This document shows positions 23,990 to 36,150 of a stretch of DNA of 64,000 nucleotides, piece after piece. Position 1 is the first letter of the stretch; each line of letters opens with the position of its first letter. A program made the translations under genes and the position numbers. The notes under the pieces were generated by a model. That model was not told where the DNA came from, ran no database searches, and was given only the letters and a program-made list of their open reading frames with translations. Origin of the DNA: Meghimatium bilineatum (Eukaryota; Mollusca; Gastropoda; Stylommatophora; Philomycidae); contig CM067298.1 of NCBI GenBank assembly GCA_034231615.1, positions 34,912,127 to 34,976,126 on the forward strand, given 5' to 3'.

Positions 23990-24165
23990 AGCATTCATTC
24001 TTTAACTCTCACTTGATCTCTTTTGTAGCAGGATTACTTTGGTAACTCTTTGTATTGGTTCTACTAGATTTCCAACAGGATATAGTTCAGAGAATTGAAA
24101 ATGCATTGTGTTGCCAATTTATTTTCACAAATGGCCTGATACACCTGACTTCGGCAGAAAATACT
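23990..24165 (-). repeat. SINE tail domain, decayed
   Basis: It matches the - strand SINE tail of 50058-50343 (ACTAGATTTCCAACAGGATATAG-like block, TTGTGTTGCC, and CCTGACTTCGGC). The tRNA-like head is missing. Confidence 0.6.
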
Positions 24166-24419
24166 TTTTATTGATGGTAAATACATTTCAGGAAAAAATT
24201 AGTTTCACACAACAATAAATATACATATTTCTGCAATAATAACTTTAATGAATCCAAACTGAAACATGATAGCAGATAACTAAGTGAAAAATAATATTCT
24301 TATATATGGATCTTCGCAGCAACATGATAAATTTGGCTGGAGTTTTCTTGTAAGTGCAAAGTTTATAGCAGAGTAAAACAGAACAGGATAGTTATTTCCA
24401 AAATGATAATTGAATTTGC

Positions 24420-25105
24420 TACTGTCATCCTCCAATGAAACTAAACACATCTAAAACAGAGACAATGAAGTTAAGCAGAACACCAGGCCAGTTAAATGTA
24501 TCTGTCAATGGTCCAAAAATAAAGCAGGTCTCCGAGTTCAAATATTTAGGAAGTGTCTTTACTGAGGATAACAAATTCGACAGAGATCGAACCAAGATGT
24601 CAGAAAGCCAATGCCGTAACTTATCAGATGTCATCAATCCTCACACATCCAACAATATACATGGCCCGTGACAAAGACACTAGCAAAGAAGAATAGTGTG
24701 TGAAATGAGATGCTTGAGGAAAGTTATAAATGTCACCAGAAAAGACCAATGGAGAAAAAAAAATATCAGGAAAGAAATAAAGACCACCTCATGTCAAGAC
24801 TACATCGAGAGACAGCAACCAAGTGGTTTGGCCATGTCATAAGAATAGAACCAAAACAACCAGCCCTCCATGCATACAACAGCAGGAGATTGGGCTACAA
24901 GGCATGAGGAAGAACATGAACTAGATGGGTGGAGATAATCATAGAAACTGCAAAGAGACATGGCCTAACCATGCCAATGTGACCCAAATATCCAAAGACA
25001 GACAACCCCAACTCTCCCCCACCCTCACAACGCTTAATGGAACAAGTGGAAATGACAATTGTTAGAGAAATAGATAGACCCTCCAATGGCACTATCAATG
25101 AATAT
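24420..25105 (+). mobile_element. LINE 3' half, family B
   Basis: The first part reads LNTSKTETMKLSRTPGQ and then KQVSEFKYLGSVFTEDNKFD, the segment directly after an RT active site. The second part reads TKWFGHVIRIEPKQPALHAY, RRLGYKA and TRWVEI, the same tail as 7075-7342. Stops between them and a skipped stretch show a dead, 5'-truncated copy. Confidence 0.75.
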
Positions 25106-25194
25106 GCAAAAGGATGTTATATTGAATCAATTCTTCTTTATATGGTGAAGCATGGACGGTAAACAAAAAAAAAAAAGTTAAATGTAAGCTGGAG

Positions 25195-25450
25195 CCTACC
25201 GATGTGGCTTTTGAGTAGAATTATGCAAATTCCATGGACAGCCAAGAAAACTAATGTAGAAGTCCTTCTGAGATGTTGGAGTAAAATGACAAATTATAGC
25301 AAAAATTAGAAGCAGACAGTCAAAATTTTTAGGGCATGTGATGAGAAGATCAAAACTTGAACATTTAGTAACCACTAGAAATATCAAGGGGAAAAGAGAC
25401 AAAGAAAGACAAAAGAGAGAAGTTGTTAGATGGGTTGTGGGGTACTAAGG
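25195..25450 (+). mobile_element. LINE 3'-end fragment, another RTE-like family
   Basis: On the + strand, RIMQIPWTAKKTNVEVLLR is followed by FRACDEKIKT/LEHLVTT-like and RGKETKKDKREKLLDGL. This matches the MLRISWTAKKTNVEVL, FLGHVMRR, KRGRGRQR succession of RTE-like C-termini. It abuts repeat D. Confidence 0.65.
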
Positions 25451-25454
25451 GTAC

Positions 25455-26640
25455 AGAGCATTTCTCTTGAAGGACCCAGGGTTAGCAGATTAGCAAGAAC
25501 CCAAAAGTACCTCCTCATGGTGCGCCCTGGAAACAGAAGTACAGTGACTTGTGCTGCTTCTTGTCAACACTTTGGGGATCATGTCTGTGAATGTAGAGGC
25601 TGCAGATGGAATAAGAATTGACTTCAAAAAGGCAAACAATATCTCAGACACCTCTGTGTCAACACACACAGCATCACCATCAACACACAGTGAAGCAAGA
25701 CAGTCCAGCTCCAGCACTGGATTGGCGGCCAATGCAAATGTCATGAGATGGGTAGATGTCAAGATGAATAGTGAGTCATGCACTAGCCTCCATATAATGA
25801 GGATAATATATTGAGTACAATGAGAGGGCAGCGTAGCACCAGAGGGAAGTGTTATGTACATATGGAACAGGAAAATGTTAAAAGGAAATCAGAACTCAAG
25901 TTTTGTTCAGCTCGAGAACAAGCTTCTAGTCCCCTGTGCTCCTAAACATGTGTAGAGACTCAGACTTGGATTAGGCATTCACGATGTTGATGAATGACAC
26001 CTTGACTAAGAGGGTGAATGAACCCGGACCCAATTCTACCACTGTTGCTTCACTATACTGGAATCATGCTCGCTGAGAGAAAAAGTTAGGCATCCGATGG
26101 GCACAGGCACGATACGTCTAATTACGCAAGATGAGTTCACTGGCAGTAGAACATCTCATGCGAGATTGATGTAGTCGACTCAAGCCTAAATCCCTGACTA
26201 CTGCCTCCCCTGAGACTGCCACCTAGGAACATGTTTTGGCCTGTAAAGTCCAAAAGCATAGTGGGTGGAAAACGGTCACAGCATAGAGTCGATACACATC
26301 CATTGCCTGGTGACAGATAGAAAGGCTGTCACAGGCTAATGAAGCCCACTAACTGAATTAAAGGCATGATGAAAACGGATGTGCTCGACCTTCCAAGGTG
26401 CAAATAGTGCAGTTATGCTGTAAACTAGCAGCACAATATAACTAATGCTCCCCAGCAGAAATCACATGCACTTTTGTCTTGGTTATCTGGTTATCAGAGA
26501 GCAAAAGCAGAAGATGGGTTGTCAATGTGCATGAGAGAATGTCACCAACTAAACTTATTAACAACATAAGAGGCAGAGAGTTGTGGAGAAACATAATTGC
26601 TTCTGCCACTTGGCATGGCGCTTGATTAACTGATCCTTCA
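25455..26640 (+). repeat. Long dispersed repeat D, copy 2, with LINE-like end
   Basis: It is the partner of 14165-15330. A CCCAGGGTTAGCAGAT block lies near 25468 and a GAGATTGATGTAGTCGACTC block near 26165. Near the end, about 26560-26633, the + strand reads RGRELWRNIIASATWHGA and a stop. That resembles the last residues of RTE-like LINEs, so repeat D, or an element next to it, may be a LINE 3' part. Confidence 0.5.
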
Positions 26641-27004
26641 ATGACTGTGAAATTAAGGAAATTATCACATTCAGTTCTCAATCCATGCTTCAGAATGCAT
26701 ACTGCTTTTGTGTGAACCTTATGACCCTGAAGTACCTCTACAAGGTTCATCATAGAAGCAGGTAAAAATTATACTATATTATCATATGTTATAGTTCACT
26801 GACATGCCAGAGATGCTATACTACAATCTGCCATTTCCAGAGAAAGATAAAAGTTATGTGCTGATAATTAACACTCAGAAAGCAAGTAGAAGAGAAAAAT
26901 AACTCATGCCCCAATTATCAGAGAAAATGAATTCTTTGCATGAAAATCACCCTCAAAGAAATACGGTTTAATACCTGAGGGTGCTACACTGAAAGAAATT
27001 CTTA
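26641..27004. other. Unassigned
   Basis: A - strand open frame spans part of it but shows no domain, signal peptide or splice support. Confidence 0.3.
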
Positions 27005-27245
27005 TGAGCTCAAACTCCTGCACATTAGCAGTATATATATAGTCTTGAGGACAGAATGTGTTGTGTCATGTTTTACAGCTTAGTTGCAATATGTGCATCT
27101 TTCAGTCTGATGCATCCGATTTCAGTAAGACATTTTTCAGTAAGTCACTTTTACCATATTGGAGCCAACTATTTCTCAAACCACCTTAGTCACTCCTCTT
27201 ACAACATGCATGGAAGATCAGAGTGTAACTTTTCTCTGTCCTGGT
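27005..27245 (-). repeat. SINE, minus orientation, related to 5478-5772
   Basis: It shares CTCAAACTCCTGCACATTAGC, AGAATGTGTTGTGTCATG, a GATGCATCCGATTTCAG block and the ACAACATGCATGGAAG head region with the 5.5-kb copy. It is decayed. Confidence 0.6.
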
Positions 27246-27399
27246 CATCCACTACATCCTTAAATTGTTTTCTGTCTCAACTTGCAGCTGGTGTCAAATA
27301 GGCAGGGCGTGAGAATAAGGTTGACCGAAGTTTTCCTCACTTCAATCCAAATACAATTTAATTTGGAGCGCAAGTTACAATTTGAAGACACCTTTGCAA

Positions 27400-28520
27400 T
27401 CAGACACAACACTGTAAAAATGGAAAAGAAATTTCTCCACTCTGACACAATGAATGTGCGTACACTGCTCGACATCATCAATGCTGACAAACCAGAGAGA
27501 AGAACACATACCTCTATAAAACTGGCACATTTATGTCGACATTACTGCCTTGAGTGAGACGTGCTTGTCTGACAATCTGCAGACATCTGTGATAGGTGGA
27601 GGATACACCGTTTGGGTGTGATATATTTGGCCTGACCATTAATGCCAAGAAAACAAAGGTAATCAATATTCTTCAAGTAAACAGTACCATGTCTAAATCA
27701 TCAAGGACAATAACAATTGTCTTCCACTAATCAACAGATTCACCTATCTTCGTAGTAATCTCTCCATAGCAGATGACATTGATGCTGAAATATATAGCAG
27801 AATCTTTAAATCGACTGTTGTATTTTGTAAACTCCACAACAATGTGTGGGAATGGAAGGGCATCAGCCCTGCTACAAAAAAAAGTCTATTGTGTCGTTAT
27901 GCTCACTATCTTACTATACATCTGTGAGATCTGGGCAGTGTAGAGCTAGAGCGGACACGCAGATTTATTAAATCATTTCATACAAGCTGTATCTGTAGAC
28001 TTCTCAGAATAAAGTGGCAAGATAAAATATCTGATACTGAAGTTCTCAATAGAGCCAATATCCCAAGTATTCATACAATGCTGAAGAAGGCCTAATTGAG
28101 ATGGATCGACATATGTACGCATGCCTGACAAACGCATCCCAAAATGTGTGATGCAAGGTGAGCTCCTTAAGAGAAAATGACTGGCTGGTGGGAGAGAATA
28201 AATGCTTCAAGGACTCTTTAAAGTGATTCTAATGATTCATTAATGTCACATCCTGGGAATCTGTCACTTAGAATTGCCCAGCCAGTATAGTGCAGGAACA
28301 CCAGAAAAAGTGTTTATATCGCTGAGAAGCATCAAATCTCAGTGAAAACATGCTGCTAGAAAAGACAAATAACAAATACACAGATGTCTAATTCTGACTA
28401 TACATGTCCCAAATGTGGCAGGGGATTCTATGTCAGGATTGAACATTTTAATAAACTCTGTGCACACCAGAGAGATGCAACAACACTCTGAAACTATTAT
28501 CATCACCTACAATGAATGGC
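27400..28520 (+). mobile_element. Internally deleted jockey-type LINE with zinc-finger-like tail
   Basis: The start is the endonuclease N-terminus (TMNVRTLLDIINADKPERRT). The reading then jumps to the segment after the RT active site (FGLTINAKKTKVINI, TYLRSNLSIADDIDAEI), so the middle is missing. Then come HTSCICRLLRIKWQDKISDT, EVLNRANIPSIHTMLKKA and a final YTCPKCGRGFYVRIEHFNKL-type C2H2-like segment near 28395-28470. Frame changes are frequent. An internal deletion of a LINE that keeps both ends is less usual than 5' truncation. Confidence 0.75.
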
Positions 28521-29290
28521 TATTATTATTAAACTACTGAAATGTTATTCTCTATACTATGTTCATCTTTGCTTGTGAAGGAGCAGCATTATTGTGACTT
28601 GGTGTTAGAGATAGACATACCGTCATTATTCAATGACTAACTGTTGGATGATGATAATAGTAATTAATGATGATTCTGTAATGGGATTTGAAGGATTAGA
28701 AATATAGCTGCATATCATTGTACCTGTGCACAGTGTAACCAGTGTACCCGAGAAGCTGATTAAGTGTATTCAGCTCAGAGAGTTAAAAAAAGCCATCAGC
28801 ATGCATATATTTCAGTATTTACTGTATCTGTCTGAAGTGCTATATACAACAATTTAGATTAAACATAGCTCTCAATCTTCTCTTAAAATAATATAACAAC
28901 CACAAAACTTCATGACTCTCCTTTACTTTTATTAACAAAATATTTTTAACAAAGCAGCTCATATAAAAATGTTGCTGCTTCCAAATAATCTAGATATCCA
29001 TAAATATTTGAGATAAATATCATGATATACAATTGGGATACTATTATCAGTTATGATAAATATACAAGGACACAAACATTATGAACAATGACCCTGAACA
29101 TATGCTGATCACTTAAGTAATTAAATAAATAACGTTCACAAATAAAGTTCATATTTCACAACCTCACTGCTGTAAAGGAAAAAATTAATTCATTTGTACA
29201 ACCATATAAAATTTCACAATTTTACACAACACAACTTCACTTTAAAAAGGCTATCTATAAGTCAGGAAAAAAACAGAGTAAATCTGTATT
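28521..29290. other. AT-rich DNA, nothing recognised
   Basis: No coding or repeat signal was found. Confidence 0.35.
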
Positions 29291-29585
29291 GACCCTTTCA
29301 CCACTATGACATTTCCCTATTATCAATCCCCCATCACTAAGATAAGGGGCACAACTCCTCCAAATTATCGATATGATGATGTTAAAAATGCATTTTCTTT
29401 AAAACTATTCATCATATCACACTAAGATTTGGCAGATCAACAGAAAAATGAATAGTCTTGCATAAGCCTATATCAAAGATAATTTAATACTAATATATTT
29501 TTTTCTTTAAACTGTGAAACTCAACATAATGTGGGAAATTTTTTTTTCACCTTGGTAGTGCTGATTACTGGTGTCCTACTGAGAT
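29291..29585. repeat. Dispersed repeat E, copy 1
   Basis: It starts ACCCTTTCACCACTATGAC and aligns with 40382-40640 (ACCCTTTCACGACTATGCG start) through CCCATCACTAAGA, TTAAAAATGCATTTTCTTT and TTTGGCAGATCAACAG. The CCCTTT terminus resembles piggyBac-type ends, but no flanking TTAA pair is clear. Non-coding. Confidence 0.55.
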
Positions 29586-31465
29586 GAAAATATTGAGATA
29601 TATTTTCAAATCTCCTTTATTCCAAACAGGCTGATATTCCCAAAACATTGAAACCGTCATCTGTACTGCAATACATATAATACTCAAGCAGAATACACAG
29701 GTCTATCATAATATAAATATAAAGACGTTTTATTTCAATGGCAGTTACAGATGTCCAGCACGTCTTCTTTCCTTATTTGTTCTTTGCATTGTGTTACATA
29801 CATACAAATTTGTCCAATCGGCTGCAAATTGATAAACTCCTCTTTGACAATGATGCTAAAGTATTCATAAAGTGTGGCAATCTCATCAAGATTATTTACA
29901 GGTCCAATATTTTATACAAAATTCTCAACTTCTACTTGAAAAGCTACATCACTCTGGTAAAATTAGCAAACTCACAAATTAGTACTACAAAATTCCTTCT
30001 CGTTGTCAGAAAAATTAGGTCTATCTAACAAGGAACTTTCCTATTACTTTCCCTATTACTTTCCATGTTATATTTGGTACACAAATTACCTACATCATGC
30101 ATATTTTCATCATAACTCTGACTACAACAAAATTGATCGCAACAAAACGAGTAATAAAAAAAAGCGCCTGGAAGCAACTGTTGTTATCTACTGTGAAGTA
30201 GAAGTGATGGACTGCGACTGTAAGGGGGATACGGTTAATTGATACTGTAATATGCATTTTTTATTGATGCAATGGAAGTATTATCCTATTAAGTCCATTT
30301 TAAAAAAAAATGGCACACTGCAGTTTATACAATGGATAAAATTGGCTAAATACAATCAACATATTTATGAAATTCCTTCAATCTAAAAAAAATGGTTGAA
30401 ATGTTTTCAGCATTTTTTTAGATGCTTGAATCATATTTAGATAGAATATTTTAAGTTTTAACAAGCGTGAGATATTTTTGAAGTTAAAAAAAAGGCTAAA
30501 ATAATTCCTAAATGAATCAGTGAAATCTACAGACTTGAAGCTTGAGGAGATAAGACTACAAAATATGTAATGGAATAAATAAAAAGCCTGACTTGTATTC
30601 ATTCACACCTCAGGAAAGAAACAATGAAATTTATTAATGTTCACAATATATTAAAGATGATATTTATAAATTTTGACAACAAAACATGAATGCATGTCAG
30701 GGAATAGATTCTTCTGTCAACCAACTGATGTAGCTTATTCTGCCACATAAGACACAATTTTCCTAAAAATTATATATACAAACAATAAGGTTCATGTTTG
30801 CCCCACCTTTTTTGCGATAGCAAAATGAAATAAATTAAAAGGGATAGGCAAATCTGTTTTTGTTTTTTTAATTGATTATTTGAAATGAAAATGGGTGCAT
30901 TTCCAACTGGTTTCCAATTGGTGCATATATAGGGAGGCCTCTCAGAGGGTGGCACGCACATCTTTGCATCCGGCAGCAGTCCTTTGACTGTAACTGGCTT
31001 ACACCTCTAAAAAAAACTTACAGTAGCTATTTTGTATCTAGAACTTAGCCTGCAGTTAGTGTCATCACAAAATTTTGGATTAGTGCAAGTTTTATAAAAA
31101 GTTGGAATGGTAGTTAAGCAAACATGAACCAAAAATAAATCTCATCTTCTATCTTGACTAGTATAAATAAGCATGTTGTGATTTTGTATACTATTCATGA
31201 TTACAATAATATTGTAATCTGTTGTCAGTGTAATATGAATTGGGAATAGGTTAAGATAATCAATACAGGCATTGTATAATACATGCCCATATAAGATGGT
31301 GGAATAAGAGTTTAAGAAGATAAAATGTAGACCGACAAATGGAGAGGGAGGTGGGGAAGTAGATGGTAATATCCAATGTAAATATAAAATTAAGAAAATA
31401 ACACATCATCCAGGATATTTAAAAAATCACAAATAAATAAACTGGCAAGTGTAAACAGGGAATTT
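29586..31465. other. AT-rich DNA, nothing recognised
   Basis: Several short open frames here are biased to Ile, Asn, Lys and Tyr, as random AT-rich sequence would be. No domain or splice context supports any of them. Confidence 0.35.
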
Positions 31466-31477
31466 GGGGGGGGGGGG
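31466..31477. repeat. Poly-G run
   Basis: A 12-base G homopolymer in otherwise AT-rich DNA. Confidence 0.9.
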
Positions 31478-32731
31478 AAGTGTGTGTGTTGATTTTCTTT
31501 ATTTAAGCTCTCTTGTCACAATCCAATCTCGGCACATTGTGTTGCAATATCTGCATTAACCTGGCATAGATATCAGGAAGACATCTTGACCTAAAACTTT
31601 TATATGACACCATCCTGTATTTTGTCTCTCTGTCTTGAATTGATAATAGTGTGTTTTTTAAAGCAATTTTGTATCAGATCAGTGTGCCACAACTTCTTCC
31701 TCAATTGATAGGATTACATATGACCTGTGTGAAATTAAGTAGTAAACAGTAATAGAATTACACCTTGAGTAGATTTTGCTTTCTGCTGAAGAGACTTGGT
31801 TTTCTATCATGTTAAAAATGTTATTTCTTAAAGTTATATCTATAATTTCTCAGTGCCAAATATGGTGCATAAAGCAGAAAACAAAAGTCTTCAGTTTGAT
31901 AAATGTGATACTACTCACTGTAGGTCTTGATTTTGTTTTGACCTTAGCTAGTCTTTCTCTGATTGCAAGTCCCTCTAGGTCTTCCACTTCTGTACCCACT
32001 CTTCTTGTAGAAGTCTGTATTATTCTATCTAAGCACATGATTGGGGTGTAGATATGCTTGTCTCTATCAGCAGATTTGTCTAATAAAGTTAGGACTAACT
32101 GCTGAGGACCTATGCCTGGACCACAGGAAAGTAATCAAACTGTGATGATTTACAAGGTATATCATTGGCAGTAGCTAATCATGTTCAAGAAATTGCTGGA
32201 TCAATGCTCTATCATGAAGTATTGTTTATATGTGTGTCTTTCTGTAGACAATTGGGGACTATCACTTGAAGCTATGGATTTATGTGCTATGAGTGCTACT
32301 ATCAGAAGTTGATGTGCTATGATAAGTGGTGGAATGTATATAGCAAAACATGAGTACAATAAGTAAACCCTCTACAGCGTTTGAATCATTTTGTAAGAGT
32401 CATAGCAGCAATTTCACCTACCCCCCCTTTCCACAAAAGCCAATCCAGCCTGTGTGATTTCACACTACAGTGACATTGAGTCATGTAACAATCTAGAAAA
32501 CCTATCCGCTAGAAAGGGTTCAAGAGAAACATTAGCCTAAGGTAGAAAATGAAACTCCTCTGCTTGGCACAAGGAACAAGAGTGGAGAAATCAATTTCTC
32601 TTCAGGGTTCACAAATAAGCACATGTCCAATGTATGATTGGTTTTTCTTTCTATGCTAGTAATATGTCTTGCTGTTTTGTATCACCTCTATTATAATCTT
32701 AATTTTTCCTAGATAATCATTCAAATTTTCA
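31478..32731. other. AT-rich DNA, nothing recognised
   Basis: Overlapping open frames on both strands at 31776-32051 have no recognisable domain. Confidence 0.35.
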
Positions 32732-32735
32732 TTAA

Positions 32736-33548
32736 CACTTTACTGACCATATTCAACTGTTGTCAACTTTCCTTTATAAATTCTTGGTGACCAACTCTGA
32801 TGATCTTCAAAAGCACTATGGTACTTCAGAAATACGGCAACTGCCGCGAGTGTTACTAAAAATAGCTCGCCCAGGATCGTACGTTGTTCCAAAATGAAAG
32901 TCTACAGATGTTGTTTATCAGTATTAATAATGAAGAGTTGTGGTTCTAAAGAAGAATACTATTGATTGCTAGAAAAACTAATGTGGAGGTGTTGAAAGAG
33001 TCAAATGAAAGATGGAGCTTAGTCAATATTGTAAGAAAAAAAAATCATTTTCTGGCCACTTTATGAGACAAGGAGGTTTAAAAAAAGATTGAGGGCAAGA
33101 CAGAGGGTGACAATGTGACAAAATATTAGTTTAACAACCTGGCATGGCAGGGAAACAACAACGATTCTGATACATAATAATGGAGACAGAGAGCTGTGGA
33201 GAGCCACGATCACCTATGCCAGCCAGCATGACACCTGATGATGATGAATAATGAAGAAATCTGATTTTTCAAAAGTGAGATTTTATGATAAATATAAAAA
33301 AATGTAAATCCACACACAGAGCATTATAATAAGTAGGATTTTGCTCTTGAAATAACTCTGGAGCTTTAAAATTCATTCAAAAAATGTAAACCTTCATTAA
33401 GACACCACATAAGGAAGGCCCCCAAAGCACTCTCACATGAGTTATTTTATATGGAATTTTAAAGAAATCAATGCTGATGTCTAAAACATTTGCAAACACC
33501 CTTAGTAATGGGAGATAAGTAAGCTCTGGATTAATGGTCAGCAAAGTG
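32736..33548. mobile_element. piggyBac-like MITE P, copy 2, interrupted
   Basis: It is flanked by TTAA at 32732-32735 and 33549-33552. The termini are CACTTTACTGACCA at left and TGGTCAGCAAAGTG at right, a 14-bp inverted pair with one mismatch. Without the insert at 32937-33246 and one duplicated 11-mer it is about 492 bp, against 476 for copy 1. Confidence 0.8.
32937..33246 (+). mobile_element. LINE 3' end inserted in MITE P
   Basis: This 310-bp insert is flanked by the 11-bp duplication aataatgaaga (32926-32936 and 33247-33257). The + strand reads LLIARKTNVEVL-like, then FLATL/FGHFMRQGG, and ends DRELWRATITYASQHDT and a stop, an RTE-like C-terminus. A GATGATGAT tail precedes the right duplication. 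Confidence 0.8.
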
Positions 33549-33552
33549 TTAA

Positions 33553-36002
33553 AGCACCTATTTTCAAATGGGTAATAGGTAAAAACTACTTTCAAATACT
33601 GTACAAGTTATGTTAGTAAATCTTCCGTGTACCATATACATAATGCATTTTATATGGCAGAAAGTACAGCATGTTTTATGTTAATGAACTGAATTCTTTA
33701 CTACTTATCACAACATCAATGTGTCTTAGCTCATGCACAACACAACCATTTTAGTTGTATAAATAAATTTAAAATGAAATACAAACATAATATTGACATA
33801 ACTATTAACAAGACTTGAAGTTAAACAATAATAATTCTTTAGTTAACGTGAATGCAAATTAAAACCTTTAGAACAGGATTTAATGGAAGCTGAATGTAAT
33901 GGAAGCTAAGATCGACTGAACAACAATAAACAAAAAACTCATGATAAAGTATACACGATGAATTAATATTTATAAACACAGATGAACACACACTCATTCC
34001 ATGTAGCACTCCAATCAAATGTCCTGCCAGATTGTGCATTTTTCTCACTTCAAACTGCATCTTACATGTATTGGGAAAATTGTGAATTTACTTACCATTT
34101 GTAAAAAATACGAAATGTTTCATTGGAACTATTACTTTAGACAGTAATGTACATTGATGAATTTATGCAAAACTGGATAATGTATGAAGGCGCATAACTC
34201 AATTACTTCTGAAATGTTGCTCACAAATTTAAAGAACAATATTTGAAATTTATTTAGTCCTCTTTTAAAAATTGTAATATAAATGGTATATTTGGGCTTC
34301 TCAACGTTGGTTCAGTAGTACGATCAAATCATTAACCCCAAAGCTGAAGAAGATTCCTCGTGAAATAAATGTGTGCGAGTAGCCATCTACTGAAATCAAG
34401 AAATATATTTTAATCAGAACTGTTTTTGCATGTCTAATGATTTATTCTCCTCCTTTAAGCACCTGGACCACAGCAGGAATTGGTGATCATGACCCTCTAA
34501 TTTTTCATTTTGACACTTTAATGAATACAGTGTTGTTCTTCTTTCTGTCAATATACCATAAGCTAATTTAACATTTCCTGATGTTTTTATAAGTGATCTA
34601 TTCATAAGTTTGCAATCTCAAAATGTGTCTTCTCAAACTACATTTAAAGTGTCTCTAGTTTGTTGATTTACTATCAATTATTCAATACTGCTCAACATTA
34701 ACATTCATAGCAAAAACATATACACACACAGTAAGCACATTTTGTTTTCTCAGTGATGTTTCTCTTTTCCATACTTATTCAAACCAGACAACCCCATTTG
34801 TTGAGACTCAGACATGGAACATGAGTTGTTTAAGTAATAGTTAAACAGTATTCAAGAATACACAAGCAACCCCAAGTCCAATTTGAAAGTGTTTTCTTAA
34901 GAGGAAACAATATTTTATATATAAGAAAGTGTCCAGTCTTGGAGGTATAATGTGCAGTGAAATATCTTGATAAAAGAGTCAATAATTGTTATTCTTCATT
35001 TGCTTTTTAGACTCCACATTGATCGATAAAGGATACAATATAATATGTTAAGACTCTGAGTTGGAATATGGAACTAGAGGTGGTCAATGCATACCCTCCG
35101 TCATGTGCTAGGGGAGACGTAACACATATGGATTTACCTGCAGCGTAATGATATCAGCTCATGACCATAAAAATAGAACATAATGCAGTGCACAAACAAT
35201 TCCTCGTAGAAGATGTATTCAATACAAGATAAATTGGAGATGTGTCTCCCCATCTTGGAAAAAATTTCTCTGGGAAAATTGTGTTCATTATCTCAAGAGC
35301 ACAGCTGGTGATGAACCATCTTAGTAAAGAGTTTATTCACATTGGATATTGTGTTACCAAACTGAGATACTGTCACAAGCTGATAAGGGAAATTCATGGC
35401 AAATATGAAAGGTTTGTATCCTTCATCCGAGCAGACATTATTGATCCAAAACCGATTTTTCTGAGGATTGTTTCTTCATCTGAATAAATTGTCTGAAAAA
35501 TTGAGTTTCAATACCCAAACAGTATAGTGGATGATAGATCATCTCAACAATGATCAACCCAGACTCAAGCAAAATACCAAATTCATCCTGTGATAAAGAC
35601 GCATAAAAGTAGAAAACTTTTTCTCAAAGCATTACATGAACCTTATGAAAACCAAACACTCCAACTGGCACCTAAACTGCACTTAAGATTATAATAGCAC
35701 ATAACTCCTTGGGATCAGAATATATATAAACAAAACAAGAGCACTGGCAAATCTCTGTGCTAGTCTAGAAATAACTTATTATAGAGGAATGCAGAGCACT
35801 ACTGTTAACTCATAAACCATTTATTTTACATTAATCAAGATAGGCAGTGCATGAGGCTTCTTCTTCATCTGTCATGGCTGTTGGCATAGGCAATCATGGA
35901 TCTCTGTCCTTGGTGCTAGCAATCAATCTCATTTCTGACTCTGCCCCATGCATAGGTATAATAAAATATTAAATTGATAGTTCTTAGCAGTACAGCACAC
36001 AA
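33553..36002. other. AT-rich DNA, nothing secure
   Basis: An 81-codon + frame at 35242-35487 is not supported by any domain or splice context. The surrounding 35.2-35.8 kb has a slightly LINE-like feel but no alignable motif. Confidence 0.3.
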
Positions 36003-36150
36003 ACACTGAATGCACAGAACGGATGTGACGTATTCCTAGCTTCGACTGTGCATATTTCCGATCATGTGACATTAACAATCATGATGTGCCATGCCGCTGA
36101 ACTTTGTAAACCATCAACGAGTCCACTCGCCGGGGGTGTGATACAGGTTA
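36003..36150 (-). repeat. Repeat F, copy 1
   Basis: On the - strand, TAACCTGTATCA, then GGCGAGTGGACTCGT, then TGTCACATGATCGG match 52795-52990 in order. It also includes the 20-mer shared with 5028. It contains one copy of the unit that is repeated three times at 52.8 kb. Confidence 0.55.

Noticed and set aside
31776-32051. Overlapping + and - open frames of 91 and 62 codons
   Set aside because: Neither shows a known motif; mirrored open frames of this size are expected by chance.
35242-35487. 81-codon + strand open frame
   Set aside because: No domain, no convincing splice sites, AT-rich random composition.
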